This document shows, one piece after another, positions 8,527 to 17,425 of a stretch of DNA of 64,000 bases. The DNA comes from Thalassotalea_F euphylliae. GTDB taxonomy: Bacteria; Pseudomonadota; Gammaproteobacteria; Enterobacterales; Alteromonadaceae. The DNA lies in NCBI RefSeq assembly GCF_042682785.1, contig NZ_JBHUIB010000012.1, positions 310,001 to 374,000 on the forward strand, read 5' to 3'. Position 1 is the stretch's first letter. Each line of letters starts with the position of its first letter. The notes under the pieces are model-generated. The model was given only the letters and a program-made list of their open reading frames with translations, had not been told where the DNA came from and ran no database searches. Made by a program: the position numbers and the translations under genes.

Positions 8527-9582
8527 ATGACTCTATTATTTGTCTACCTTGCAATTGCCATTGGCGTATCTTTTCTGTGTTCAATTTTGGAAGCCGTATT
8601 ATTGTCAGTCACACCAAGCTATGTGGCTAACATAAATAAAGAAAAACCTCGTGGCGGCAAAGTGCTTGCGAAAGTCAAAGACAACCTGGACCAATCAATT
8701 TCCAGCATCCTTATTCTGAATACTTTTGCCCATACCATGGGAGCGGCAGGTGTAGGTGCACAAGCTATTCGAGTATTTGGCGAGCAAAAAGAAACGTTAA
8801 TCGCGTTTTTATTGACCTTAGCAATTTTATATTTTTCAGAAATTATTCCAAAAACATTAGGTGCAACCTTTTGGCGACAATTAGCCATTCCATCGGCTTA
8901 TATGATCAGCTTTTTAGTGAAGCTGGTTTACCCGCTAGTGTGGTTATCGTCACAGCTAACTCAGTTGTTCAGCAAAGGTAAAAACGATGTCATTAGCCGT
9001 GAAGAAGTATTGGCTATGGCTGCAATGAGTCACAAAGACGGCGCCATTGTTGGGCAAGAAAACCAGCTTGTTGAAAATATTTTGCAATTACGAGAAGCAA
9101 GAGCTGAAGACATTTTAACACCACGCAGCGTTGTGCACGCATTACCAGAAGACATGACGGTCACAGAAGCGTTAAGTGAAGAAAAAACTGCAAATTTCAC
9201 GCGTATTCCGGTATATAAAGACTCCATTGACCACATTTCGGGTTTTATTTTGAAGGCTCACTTATACGAGCATGAGCGACAAGGACTAGGCGACAGACCT
9301 GTCAAAGAGGTGGCAAGTCCTATTTATCGGATATCGGAAAATTTACCGGTCCTCAACCTATTGGATGTATTTATCAAACGCCATGAGCATATCTTTCTAG
9401 TGGAAGATCAATTTGGTCAAACCGAAGGTATCGTGACGTTAGAAGACTGTATTGAAACATTCCTTGGCCGTGAGATTGTCGACGAGAGTGACCAAGTAGA
9501 AGATATGCAATTGCTGGCGAAAGAGAATTACCGTCACCGTCTGAAAGCAAAGCTTGGTCGTAATCAGACTAAGTCGCAGTAA
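8527..9582 (+). CDS. CNNM/CBS-domain membrane protein (CorC/HlyC-like family)
   Basis: The 351-residue protein has an N-terminal DUF21/CNNM transmembrane domain (about 1-150, several hydrophobic helices, with SEIIPKTLGATFW typical of the family) and a tandem CBS pair (about 190-310, containing EDILTPRSVVHALPEDMTV and VEDQFGQTEGIVTLEDCIE). Family members act in Mg2+ or Co2+ homeostasis, and the CBS pair binds nucleotides. The CorC_HlyC C-terminal domain is absent or very short. There is no obvious Shine-Dalgarno before the ATG, but the protein start fits the family. Its TAA stop is immediately followed by the mrcB ATG, so the two genes are almost certainly co-transcribed. Confidence 0.87.
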   Translation: MTLLFVYLAIAIGVSFLCSILEAVLLSVTPSYVANINKEKPRGGKVLAKVKDNLDQSISSILILNTFAHTMGAAGVGAQAIRVFGEQKETLIAFLLTLAILYFSEIIPKTLGATFWRQLAIPSAYMISFLVKLVYPLVWLSSQLTQLFSKGKNDVISREEVLAMAAMSHKDGAIVGQENQLVENILQLREARAEDILTPRSVVHALPEDMTVTEALSEEKTANFTRIPVYKDSIDHISGFILKAHLYEHERQGLGDRPVKEVASPIYRISENLPVLNLLDVFIKRHEHIFLVEDQFGQTEGIVTLEDCIETFLGREIVDESDQVEDMQLLAKENYRHRLKAKLGRNQTKSQ

Positions 9583-11904
9583 ATGGCGTCGCGCACACCT
9601 AAAAAAAATACAAAAAAACAGTCTGAATCAGCTCCTGTGATGAAAAAGTCATGGGGGCGTTGGCTATCTATCACCTTCTTAAAACTGTCGTTAGCAGCCA
9701 TAGCCTTTCTGACTGTTTATGTCATTTATCTCGATGCCAAGGTGCGAGATAAATTCGAAGGTGAACGTTGGCAAATTCCGTTGCAGGTCTTCAGCAAGCA
9801 GCACGATATCAGCGTTGGTGATTCGCTGAACTTAAATTTACTGGCTGATGTACTTAAAAGTGTTGGTTATCAAAAAGTACAAAAAGTATGGCGACCGAAA
9901 CAATTTGCGTTGTCTGCTACTCGCATCATTTTATTCAGAAGAGCATTTGATACGTCGACAGAAAATATGCCCGCGGCCTCGCTCACCATTGATGTCCAAA
10001 ACGGAAAAGTTACTCGCCTTTACCAAGATGATATTGCTGTCCAACAGGTAACGATAGAGCCACAATCTATTGCCAGAATTCTCCCTGAAAATAAAGAAGA
10101 CCGCTTGTTGGTGGGCCTTGAAGCAGTGCCTGAGTCGCTTTTAGACACCTTGCTTCTGGTTGAGGATCGTGACTTTTATTTTCACAAAGGTGTTTCCCCA
10201 CACGGTATTTTGCGCGCTTTATATACTAATCTCTCGGCGGGAAGAACGGTTCAAGGAGGAAGCACGCTCACTCAACAGTTAGTCAAAAATATGTACCTAA
10301 CTCGCGAGAAAACTCTCGTGCGCAAACTAAACGAAGCGATTATGGCGTTGTTACTAGAGTTTAGGTACAGCAAAGATCAGCTGCTTGAAGCGTACATAAA
10401 TGAAGTTTATCTAGGCCAACACTACGCCAATGGGGTTTATGGCTTTGGTTTGGCCGCTGAGTTTTATTTTGGCCAAAATATTAATCAGCTAACACCTGCG
10501 CAAATGGCGTTGCTTGTTGGGGTAATCAAAGGCCCCAGTCTTTATGACCCATGGCGTAAACCAGAAAACGCCAAAAAGCGCAGAGACCTAGTGCTTCGAT
10601 TGATGTTCGAGCATCAACTGCTCGGTCGTCATCAATATGAGTTGGCTGTCAACAGCACCTTGGGCGTCAGAACTAAGCGACGGCTGGCTAAACATCAGTT
10701 TTACAGTTACGTGCAATTAGTGAAACAGGAGCTTTCGCCGTTACTTGAAACGTTGCCGCAAAGTGAAGGGCTCAAAGTTTACACCGGGTTTTCATTACTC
10801 ACCCAACAGCAATTGCAAATAACGGCTGAAAAGACATTAAAGGAACTTGAAGTCACGTATAAGCAATCAGCGTTACAAGCCGCTGTGATTGTTACTGACT
10901 TGAACACCGGTGAAGTTAGTGCCCTCCTTGGTGATAGAAACCATAGCAACAATGGTTTTAACCGCGCATTAAATGCGAAGCGTCAAATAGGGTCTCTGAT
11001 CAAACCTGCAGTCTATTTGCCAGCCTTAGAGCGCTATCAACAATTCACATTAGCAACAGTTATTGAAGACAAGCCAATTAATATGCAGGCAGACAATGGC
11101 AGTACCTGGCAACCGAAAAACTACAGCGGTAAATTTAAAGGACAGGTACCTCTGATTGACGGGTTGGTAGAGTCGCTAAATATTCCTACGGTAAATCTGG
11201 GGATGACTGTTGGTTTGGACAACGTGAACCAAGCATTGCAAATGCTTGGTTATCAAGAGAACGTGACCTTGCGCCCCTCGATGTTGTTGGGAGCGGTAAC
11301 GATGTCACCATATGATATCAATCAGCTTTATGTGCCTATTGCGAACTATGGCTATTACATGCCGACACACGCGATTACTCGAATTACTTCTCATACTGGC
11401 GAAACATTATGGCAGTTCGACAGTAACCCTGAGCCTCGTATATCGCAGCAAACTGCATTTTTGCTGAATTATGCATTGACCGAAGCCGCTCAGCGAGGCA
11501 CGGCTAAGTCTCTCAGTTGGCGACTTAAAGGTGCTAATGTCGCTGGCAAAACAGGTACCACCAATGATGAACGAGATAGTTGGTTTGTCGGTTACGATCA
11601 ACAGACGCTTGTCACCACTTGGATTGGCAATGATGACAATAAACCGACCAACTTAACGGGAAGCAGCGGTGCATTAGTGCTTTACGCCAATTTAATGAAG
11701 TCATTAGGGGTTAAAAACTTAGACTGGTCTCAACCAGATGCAATAGCAATTACATCGTTTGAGACCCAAACAGGAAATGCAGTTCGGCAGACATGTCAAA
11801 GTATGGCTAAATACCCAGCCGTCACTATAGATCTTACATTATCAGATTGTATGGAAAAAATAGAAGACAAGCGCTCATGGCTTGAGCGCTTGTTTGGTGA
11901 CTAG
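9583..11904 (+). CDS. mrcB: Penicillin-binding protein 1B, bifunctional glycosyltransferase/transpeptidase
   Basis: The 773-residue class A PBP polymerises and crosslinks peptidoglycan in the periplasm. After a basic cytoplasmic tail and one membrane anchor (about 28-48) comes a UB2H-type region (about 65-155), where the activator LpoB binds in E. coli. The GT51 domain carries the catalytic glutamate in EDRDFYFHKG (about 195) and QGGSTLTQQLVKN. The transpeptidase has the serine motif SLIK (about 471), SLN (ESLNIPT) and KTGTT (about 655). The start codon directly abuts the preceding stop (TAAATG). The last coding bases form a perfect hairpin (11868-11892). Confidence 0.95.
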   Translation: MASRTPKKNTKKQSESAPVMKKSWGRWLSITFLKLSLAAIAFLTVYVIYLDAKVRDKFEGERWQIPLQVFSKQHDISVGDSLNLNLLADVLKSVGYQKVQKVWRPKQFALSATRIILFRRAFDTSTENMPAASLTIDVQNGKVTRLYQDDIAVQQVTIEPQSIARILPENKEDRLLVGLEAVPESLLDTLLLVEDRDFYFHKGVSPHGILRALYTNLSAGRTVQGGSTLTQQLVKNMYLTREKTLVRKLNEAIMALLLEFRYSKDQLLEAYINEVYLGQHYANGVYGFGLAAEFYFGQNINQLTPAQMALLVGVIKGPSLYDPWRKPENAKKRRDLVLRLMFEHQLLGRHQYELAVNSTLGVRTKRRLAKHQFYSYVQLVKQELSPLLETLPQSEGLKVYTGFSLLTQQQLQITAEKTLKELEVTYKQSALQAAVIVTDLNTGEVSALLGDRNHSNNGFNRALNAKRQIGSLIKPAVYLPALERYQQFTLATVIEDKPINMQADNGSTWQPKNYSGKFKGQVPLIDGLVESLNIPTVNLGMTVGLDNVNQALQMLGYQENVTLRPSMLLGAVTMSPYDINQLYVPIANYGYYMPTHAITRITSHTGETLWQFDSNPEPRISQQTAFLLNYALTEAAQRGTAKSLSWRLKGANVAGKTGTTNDERDSWFVGYDQQTLVTTWIGNDDNKPTNLTGSSGALVLYANLMKSLGVKNLDWSQPDAIAITSFETQTGNAVRQTCQSMAKYPAVTIDLTLSDCMEKIEDKRSWLERLFGD
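11868..11892. terminator. Perfect inverted repeat inside the mrcB 3' end, possible terminator
   Basis: CAAGCGCTCA and TGAGCGCTTG form a perfect 10-bp stem around a 5-nt loop. It lies inside the last codons of mrcB and between the convergent mrcB and hemL genes. On the minus strand it is followed, after a few bases, by a run of six T, so it may end hemL transcription. On the plus strand only three T follow. Confidence 0.45.
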
Positions 11905-11923
11905 TTTGAGCTAGTAAAGGTCA

Positions 11924-13204
11924 CTATAACTTTGCGAAGCAGCGCTCTGCCGCTGCAATAGTTGCTTCAATTTCTTTGTCAGAGTGAGCTGTAGACAAGA
12001 AACTCGCTTCAAACGCTGATGGTGCTAGATATACACCTTCATCCAACATCAAGTGGAAGAACTTTTTGAAGCGCTCGCCATCACAAGCTGTTGCTTGTGC
12101 ATAACTTGTAATGTGTTCTTCTTCTGTAAAGAAGAAGCCAAACATAGCGCCAACATAGTTAATAGAGAGCGGAACGCCACATTTGTCTGCCGCTGCTTTG
12201 AACCCTTTTGCGAGTTTTTCAGTATTCGCTGCTAGGGCAGTGTGTTTGTCTTCGCTGGACAGTTCATTCAACGCGGCTAAGCCAGCAGCCATTGCTATTG
12301 GATTGCCTGACAGTGTGCCTGCCTGATAAACAGGGCCAACAGGCGCAATATAATCCATAATGGCTTTCTTACCGCCAAACGCGCCTACTGGCATACCGCC
12401 ACCAATCACTTTACCAAGTGTGGTTAGGTCTGGGGTGATGTTGTAATGCGCTTGTGCGCCACCAAGTGATACGCGGAAGCCTGTCATGACTTCGTCAAAA
12501 ATTAAAACGCTGCCAAACTCGTCACAAACCGCGCGCAAACCTTCAAGGAATCCCTCAACGGGTGGAATGCAATTCATATTACCGGCAACAGGCTCAACAA
12601 TAATACAGGCAATTTGGTCGCCTACTTCTGCGAATACTTGCTTCACTTCATCAATATTATTGAAGCTAACGGTTAACGTGTGTTGTGCAAAATCCTCAGG
12701 AATACCTGGAGAATTCGGAACGCCCATAGTCAGCGCACCAGAACCTGCTTTCACCAGTAAACTGTCTGCGTGGCCGTGATAACAGCCTTCAAATTTAAGA
12801 ATTTTATCTCGGCCAGTGTAACCGCGCGCTAGGCGAATTGCGCTCATGGTTGCTTCTGTACCAGAGCTCACCATACGCAGTGACTCCATTGAAGGTACAA
12901 GCTCACGCACTTTTTCTGCCATAGTGATTTCTAGTGCCGTTGGAGCACCAAAACTTAACCCATTTTCAACCGCTTGTAGTACAGCGTTTTTTATCGCAGG
13001 GTTGTTGTGACCCAATATCATGGGTCCCCAAGAGCCTACGTAGTCAATGTATTGCTTATCATCAGCATCGAAAATGTATGCGCCTTCGGCACGTTCGATA
13101 AAACATGGTGTGCCACCAACGCCATTAAATGCGCGAACAGGTGAGTTAACACCACCAGGAATAATTGATTTTGCCTGTTCAAATAACTGTTCAGAATTGT
13201 GCAT
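11924..13204 (-). CDS. hemL: Glutamate-1-semialdehyde 2,1-aminomutase
   Basis: The 426-residue PLP enzyme converts glutamate-1-semialdehyde to 5-aminolevulinate in the C5 pathway of haem synthesis. It begins with the family signature PGGVNSPVRAFNGVGG (about 17-32), has SSGTEATMSAIRLARGYTGR for cofactor-phosphate binding and IFDEVMTGFRV with the PLP-ring aspartate. The Schiff-base lysine lies in TTLGKVIGGGMPVG at about residue 265. Length equals that of known HemL. It follows pyrB by only 12 bases on the same strand, and a GAGAG ribosome site precedes the ATG. hemJ, another haem gene, lies about 2 kb away. Confidence 0.96.
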   Translation of the reverse strand: MHNSEQLFEQAKSIIPGGVNSPVRAFNGVGGTPCFIERAEGAYIFDADDKQYIDYVGSWGPMILGHNNPAIKNAVLQAVENGLSFGAPTALEITMAEKVRELVPSMESLRMVSSGTEATMSAIRLARGYTGRDKILKFEGCYHGHADSLLVKAGSGALTMGVPNSPGIPEDFAQHTLTVSFNNIDEVKQVFAEVGDQIACIIVEPVAGNMNCIPPVEGFLEGLRAVCDEFGSVLIFDEVMTGFRVSLGGAQAHYNITPDLTTLGKVIGGGMPVGAFGGKKAIMDYIAPVGPVYQAGTLSGNPIAMAAGLAALNELSSEDKHTALAANTEKLAKGFKAAADKCGVPLSINYVGAMFGFFFTEEEHITSYAQATACDGERFKKFFHLMLDEGVYLAPSAFEASFLSTAHSDKEIEATIAAAERCFAKL

Positions 13205-13216
13205 ATTGCTCTCTAA

Positions 13217-14224
13217 TTATTTGTTTGTAGCCCAAGTGATAGGCTTCTCGTAATCGGTTAATTTGTCTTCTACGCCTAGTGCAAGAGCAAATAATGCCAT
13301 ACGCACTAGCACGCCATTTTGTGCTTGGCGGAAAATAGCTAGGTTGTCCAAGTCATTTAAATCAACATCTAGCTCATTGGCTTCTGGGCGTGAGTCGCGT
13401 GGTAGTGGGTGCATGATAACCGTGTGATCTTTACAGTATTGTTCATACACTTGCTTGTTTAAGCTGAAGTGCCCACGGTATAAATTAGCTTCTTCTTTGC
13501 TTGCAAAACGTTCTTGCTGAATGCGTGTTTGGTAAATAACATCGCATGCCAAGTTACCGGCGATTTTGTCGGTGAGTACGACTTTGTGACCAGCGTTTTC
13601 AAGCGTACTAATGACATTGTCAGGCATCTGAAGCGCATCCGGCGCCACCATAGTCACCTTAACGTTGTTATAGAGGCTAAGTAGCTTAGACAAGGAATGT
13701 ACGGTGCGTCCATGTTTAAGATCACCCATTAGAACAACGTCAAGGTTGTCGATGCCTTTTTCAAAGCGAGACATCTCTGAACGAATCGTAAATAAATCTA
13801 ATAATGCTTGGGTAGGGTGTTCGTTAGCACCATCACCACCATTAATCACAGGTACTGTAGAACCTTCTGCAAACTTTGCGACCGAATGCATTTGTGGATG
13901 ACGCATAGCAATAATGTCAGAGTAGCCACTTATTACCTGTGCCGTATCGTACAGTGATTCGCCTTTACTTAACGAAGAGTTCTCTTCACCAACAGTTTCG
14001 CGTACAAAGCCCCCTAATAAATTGAAGGCACAACCAAAACTGACGCGGGTACGCGTGCTTGGTTCAAAAAATAGATTGTTTAGAATGGCGCCATCGAGCA
14101 CATGACATCGCTTTTGGCGTGATGCGTAAGGCATCATTTGCGCAGCCACATCCAATATTTTAGCAATTGATTCTCGGTCAAATTGCGACACAGAAAGAAT
14201 GTGGTTACCTTGAAATTTAATCAT
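13217..14224 (-). CDS. pyrB: Aspartate carbamoyltransferase catalytic chain
   Basis: The 335-residue enzyme joins carbamoyl phosphate and aspartate in pyrimidine synthesis. The carbamoyl-phosphate loop FFEPSTRTRVSF (about 53-64), the lysine loop SSLSKGESLYDT, the HPTQALLDLFTI segment and the MHPLPRDSRPEA aspartate-binding loop are all visible. It is somewhat longer than the 311-residue E. coli chain. No pyrI regulatory-chain gene is adjacent; hemL follows instead. Ornithine carbamoyltransferase is less likely because the aspartate-loop PLPR motif fits PyrB. A candidate promoter lies about 50 bases upstream. Confidence 0.92.
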   Translation of the reverse strand: MIKFQGNHILSVSQFDRESIAKILDVAAQMMPYASRQKRCHVLDGAILNNLFFEPSTRTRVSFGCAFNLLGGFVRETVGEENSSLSKGESLYDTAQVISGYSDIIAMRHPQMHSVAKFAEGSTVPVINGGDGANEHPTQALLDLFTIRSEMSRFEKGIDNLDVVLMGDLKHGRTVHSLSKLLSLYNNVKVTMVAPDALQMPDNVISTLENAGHKVVLTDKIAGNLACDVIYQTRIQQERFASKEEANLYRGHFSLNKQVYEQYCKDHTVIMHPLPRDSRPEANELDVDLNDLDNLAIFRQAQNGVLVRMALFALALGVEDKLTDYEKPITWATNK

Positions 14225-14272
14225 ATTGACGACCAGAATTTGTAGGGTGTTCGGTTCAAAAATATCCGCGCG

Positions 14273-14301
14273 AATATAGCATAATTAAGATGTGAAATGA
14301 A
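14273..14301 (-). promoter_or_regulatory. Candidate sigma-70 promoter for pyrB-hemL
   Basis: On the minus strand TTCATT (14301-14296) and TATATT (14278-14273) are separated by 17 bases. The -10 is good and the -35 is weak. Next to it, at 14262-14277, is a near-palindrome ATATCCGCGCGAATAT. Confidence 0.35.
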
Positions 14302-14354
14302 TGTGTTTGACGAGTGCGCTGTACATCAAATACATCGTCATCTATGGTTAGAGT

Positions 14355-15224
14355 ATGATGCGCGTATTCTTATTGTTTATCAGTTTCTTCGGCTTCTTCC
14401 TTTCTGCCGCCGAGATCAAAGCAACACAGGTTGTTCGATACAACATATCGTTAAATTTTACTGACAATAAGCAGTCGTACTACATCGATTTGCTTGATCT
14501 TGCGATGAAAAATACGGTAGATGAATATGGTCCCTATCGGTTAGAAGCTGTGGTGGTCGAAATGCCGTTGGGACGAACGGCTATTATGGTTGAAAAACAA
14601 GATGTGATTGATATCACTTGGCAGATGACGTCTCGGCAACTAGAGCAGAAGCTTGGCACTGTGTATTGGCCGCTGTTAAAAGGAATGATGGGCCATCGCA
14701 TTTTTATCATTAACAAAGGTGATCAACCCAAGTTTCCTGCCGACATGAGTGAAGAGCAGTTAAAAGAACTCGTTGCTGGACAAGGTAATGATTGGCCGGA
14801 TGCGAAAATAATGGAGCATAATGGATATCGGGTGACTACCAGCCCAGCCATGGCCATTCTCAATATGCTAGAAAAGCGAAGACTGGATTATTTTCCGAGG
14901 GCAATTCATGAACCGTGGACTGAAATAGCGCAACGTAACGCATTTCGGGTCGAGCAGCACATATTGTTGAAGTACCCAGCGCCAATGTTCTTTTTTGTGA
15001 AAAAAGAAAATACTGAACTCCAACAACGATTATCGCTCGGTTTAGAGCGTGCATATCAAAATGGCGACATAGATCGCTTATTTGCAACACACCCGATTAC
15101 CAGTGAAATAATGGAGCGCGCCCAGCTCGAGAAACGGCAAGTGTTTGAATTGGAAAACCCGTTACTGAGCGAGAATGCAAATGCTGCAATGGCACGTATT
15201 GGGTACTACGGTGCCAACCAGTAG
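14355..15224 (+). CDS. Periplasmic solute-binding-like protein, orphan
   Basis: The 289-residue protein has a signal peptide (hydrophobic stretch FLLFISFFGFFLSAAEI) and a fold resembling family-3 extracellular solute-binding proteins: an N-terminal strand, the LDLLDLAMKNT-type first helix, a segment IDITWQMTSRQLEQKL where family 3 has the D-x-I-x-x-G-x-T-x-T-x-x-R hinge, and a C-terminal LGLERAYQNGDIDRLFATHP typical of the last helix. The canonical arginine-containing hinge is altered. No transporter permease or ATPase gene is next to it, so it may be a secreted sensor or binding protein rather than part of an importer. Start may be the ATG at 14355 or the adjacent one at 14358. Confidence 0.7.
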   Translation: MMRVFLLFISFFGFFLSAAEIKATQVVRYNISLNFTDNKQSYYIDLLDLAMKNTVDEYGPYRLEAVVVEMPLGRTAIMVEKQDVIDITWQMTSRQLEQKLGTVYWPLLKGMMGHRIFIINKGDQPKFPADMSEEQLKELVAGQGNDWPDAKIMEHNGYRVTTSPAMAILNMLEKRRLDYFPRAIHEPWTEIAQRNAFRVEQHILLKYPAPMFFFVKKENTELQQRLSLGLERAYQNGDIDRLFATHPITSEIMERAQLEKRQVFELENPLLSENANAAMARIGYYGANQ

Positions 15225-15247
15225 CTAGCACCGCAAATCAAAAATAC

Positions 15248-15679
15248 TTACATTGGTTTTACATAGGCTAAAATAACCACCGCAAATAAAATAAGCACTG
15301 GAACCTCATTAAATATGCGATAAAATTTCGGGCTTCTCGTATTTTTATCCTGTTGAAACACGCGCAACAACTTAAAACAATAGATATGATAGCCAACCAA
15401 AATAATCACTAAGGTTAGCTTGTAATGCAGCCATTTAGCGGCTGCAAACCATTCTTTGCCGTATGCCATTATCAGCGCTAATCCAAACGCAATCGTCAAC
15501 AAAGCAAATGGCGTAACGAAATAAAGGAGGCGTCGTTCCATGCCTTTTAAACGTTCTATAACCGCTGGCTCATCGGTTTCAGCATGATTAACGAAAAGGC
15601 GAGGGAGATAAAAAATGCCAGCAAACCAAGCCACCATAAAAATAACATGAAAGGCTTTTAACCAAAGAATTGTAGCCAT
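15248..15679 (-). CDS. hemJ: Protoporphyrinogen oxidase HemJ
   Basis: The 143-residue four-helix membrane protein matches the HemJ (former UPF0093) family. HemJ oxidises protoporphyrinogen IX to protoporphyrin IX in many gammaproteobacteria that lack HemG/HemY. Recognisable parts are WLKAFHVIFMVAWFAGIFYL at the N-terminus with the conserved histidine, the RLLYFVTPFALLTI helix, WLHYKLTLVIILVGYH and the C-terminal NEVPVLILFAVVILAYVKP. Its start codon shares one base with the stop of the upstream ClC-type gene (TAATG), so they form a two-gene operon. With hemL nearby, this region holds two haem-synthesis steps. Confidence 0.93.
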   Translation of the reverse strand: MATILWLKAFHVIFMVAWFAGIFYLPRLFVNHAETDEPAVIERLKGMERRLLYFVTPFALLTIAFGLALIMAYGKEWFAAAKWLHYKLTLVIILVGYHIYCFKLLRVFQQDKNTRSPKFYRIFNEVPVLILFAVVILAYVKPM

Positions 15680-17376
15680 TAGTGAATTTTTCCTTCTAAA
15701 AGGTAATGTCTAATCTGTTCAAACGAAATGATACCTAGAATTTGATCAGGTGATTTATCAAAAACGTACACGGCGCCGCAACGTTGTTCTTTTAATGACC
15801 AATAGGCCTCTGCTAGGGTATCACGACTAGAAATCGCGATGAGCTTATGTTGGCGGTATTTTTTCGGGCCACTTTCTCTTTCTATTGCTTCATTCCAGTA
15901 ATAATCACCATCCTTCTCCATCACGAGAAAATCATCACTACCGGCGAAATTTTCAAAAAATTCTTCTGATTTATCCGCAGTAAATACTGCGATATTGGTG
16001 CGCATTGCGCCTAAAACGCCAATTCGATGCAATGAATCTTCTAAAGGGGGTTTGCGATAAGCCAGCTTTTGCATATTAAGCTGCATGATAAACACTGAAC
16101 GATTTTTGAAAAACTGCCCTGAACTTAAACATGATGCAGAAATCACGAGCATTGCTGGCACAATGATATTTAGCTGCCCGGATAACTCGACCACGGCTAG
16201 CAGTGCAGCTAACGGTGCATTAAGTGTCGCTGCCATAAAGCCCGCCATCCCCATAAGTGCAAAATCGCTGGTCATTTGAATATTGAAACCTTCCACACCA
16301 ATCATACCTGCCATGGCAGCACCTGCGACGGCACCAATACCTAAAATTGGCCCAATGATTCCGCCAGGAACACCCAGGCCAATTGCAGTAATCGTCAGTA
16401 GACATTTCGCTATCAACAGCCCTAGCAGCAGCGTTGTATGAGAGTTATTTCCCATAATGAAGTTGATAGCAGCCAAATCAGTGCCCATCGCATGTGGAAT
16501 CAACGTGCCGATAACGCCTGTAATAGTACCAGCGATGACAAAACGCTTGATGATATGTAAATGCTGAAAGTATTTAATGATTTCAACTAAGTAGCGGTTA
16601 AATAACGATGCGATAGCACCAAGAGCTACACCAAGTGCTACCACCCAAGCGTACTGTGTGTAATCTAATGCAATAGCAGTAGTAAACTCAAAATCATGAG
16701 CCGGACCAAACACTGCACTAGTGACCATGGAACCAACAATAGCGGCAAGCATTATCGGAATAAACATATGGACTTTGTATTCCCGCAAAATAACTTCCAT
16801 GACGAAGATAACTGCTGCAATAGGTGTGTTAAAACAAGCAGCAATGCCCGCCGCTACGCCGCAAGCAGATAGCGTACGGATAGCGTTGTATGGGAGTTGT
16901 AGTTTGCTTGCAATAAGTCCGCTACATGCCGCACCTAAGTGCACGGCAGGACCCTCTTTCCCGACTGAAAAGCCACTTGCTAGGGCGACTACGCCACCGA
17001 AAAATTGATTTATAGTATTTCTAAATGGGATGACGCCATAAGCGACTTTAAGCCGGTGCAATACAAAAGGGATGCCAGTGCGCGTGTACTGATACCCGGT
17101 AATCCAGGCGATAGAGAGGATACACAATGCACCTAAAATGGGTAATAGAAAACGACTTAACTCGTTTAAACTGGTATAGTGCTGCTCATTGCCCAATATG
17201 AGCGTTTGTAATGCGCTGATGGCAGAAAGAAATAAAACAATAAGCACAGACGAGATGCCGCCGCCAATGATGGCAAGTAAACAAAGCTGCCAAGATGTGC
17301 GAGGCATGGCGAGTTTAATGCGGGTAGCTAAATCAAAGTTAGCGACCATGTCTGAGAAAAACGTTTTATTTATCAA
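15679..17376 (-). CDS. ClC-family chloride channel/transporter with C-terminal CBS region
   Basis: The 565-residue polytopic protein has the ClC core (about 40-440) and a cytoplasmic C-terminus with CBS-like features (about 450-560). The gating-glutamate motif is GKEGPAVHLGA (GREGP in E. coli). The GVPGGIIGPILGIGA helix and NTPIAAVIFVMEVIL are also present. By eye three hallmark positions differ from E. coli ClcA: the GSGIP serine is threonine (RTGIP), the internal proton glutamate E203 is valine (MEV), and the ion-coordinating tyrosine near the C-terminus appears as phenylalanine. It could be a channel-like or differently coupled member. It is translationally linked to hemJ. Confidence 0.9.
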   Translation of the reverse strand: MINKTFFSDMVANFDLATRIKLAMPRTSWQLCLLAIIGGGISSVLIVLFLSAISALQTLILGNEQHYTSLNELSRFLLPILGALCILSIAWITGYQYTRTGIPFVLHRLKVAYGVIPFRNTINQFFGGVVALASGFSVGKEGPAVHLGAACSGLIASKLQLPYNAIRTLSACGVAAGIAACFNTPIAAVIFVMEVILREYKVHMFIPIMLAAIVGSMVTSAVFGPAHDFEFTTAIALDYTQYAWVVALGVALGAIASLFNRYLVEIIKYFQHLHIIKRFVIAGTITGVIGTLIPHAMGTDLAAINFIMGNNSHTTLLLGLLIAKCLLTITAIGLGVPGGIIGPILGIGAVAGAAMAGMIGVEGFNIQMTSDFALMGMAGFMAATLNAPLAALLAVVELSGQLNIIVPAMLVISASCLSSGQFFKNRSVFIMQLNMQKLAYRKPPLEDSLHRIGVLGAMRTNIAVFTADKSEEFFENFAGSDDFLVMEKDGDYYWNEAIERESGPKKYRQHKLIAISSRDTLAEAYWSLKEQRCGAVYVFDKSPDQILGIISFEQIRHYLLEGKIH

Positions 17377-17425
17377 CGTGGTAAATATTTTTTAGTTGTC
17401 GTTATTTTTTAATAATACTTTATAA

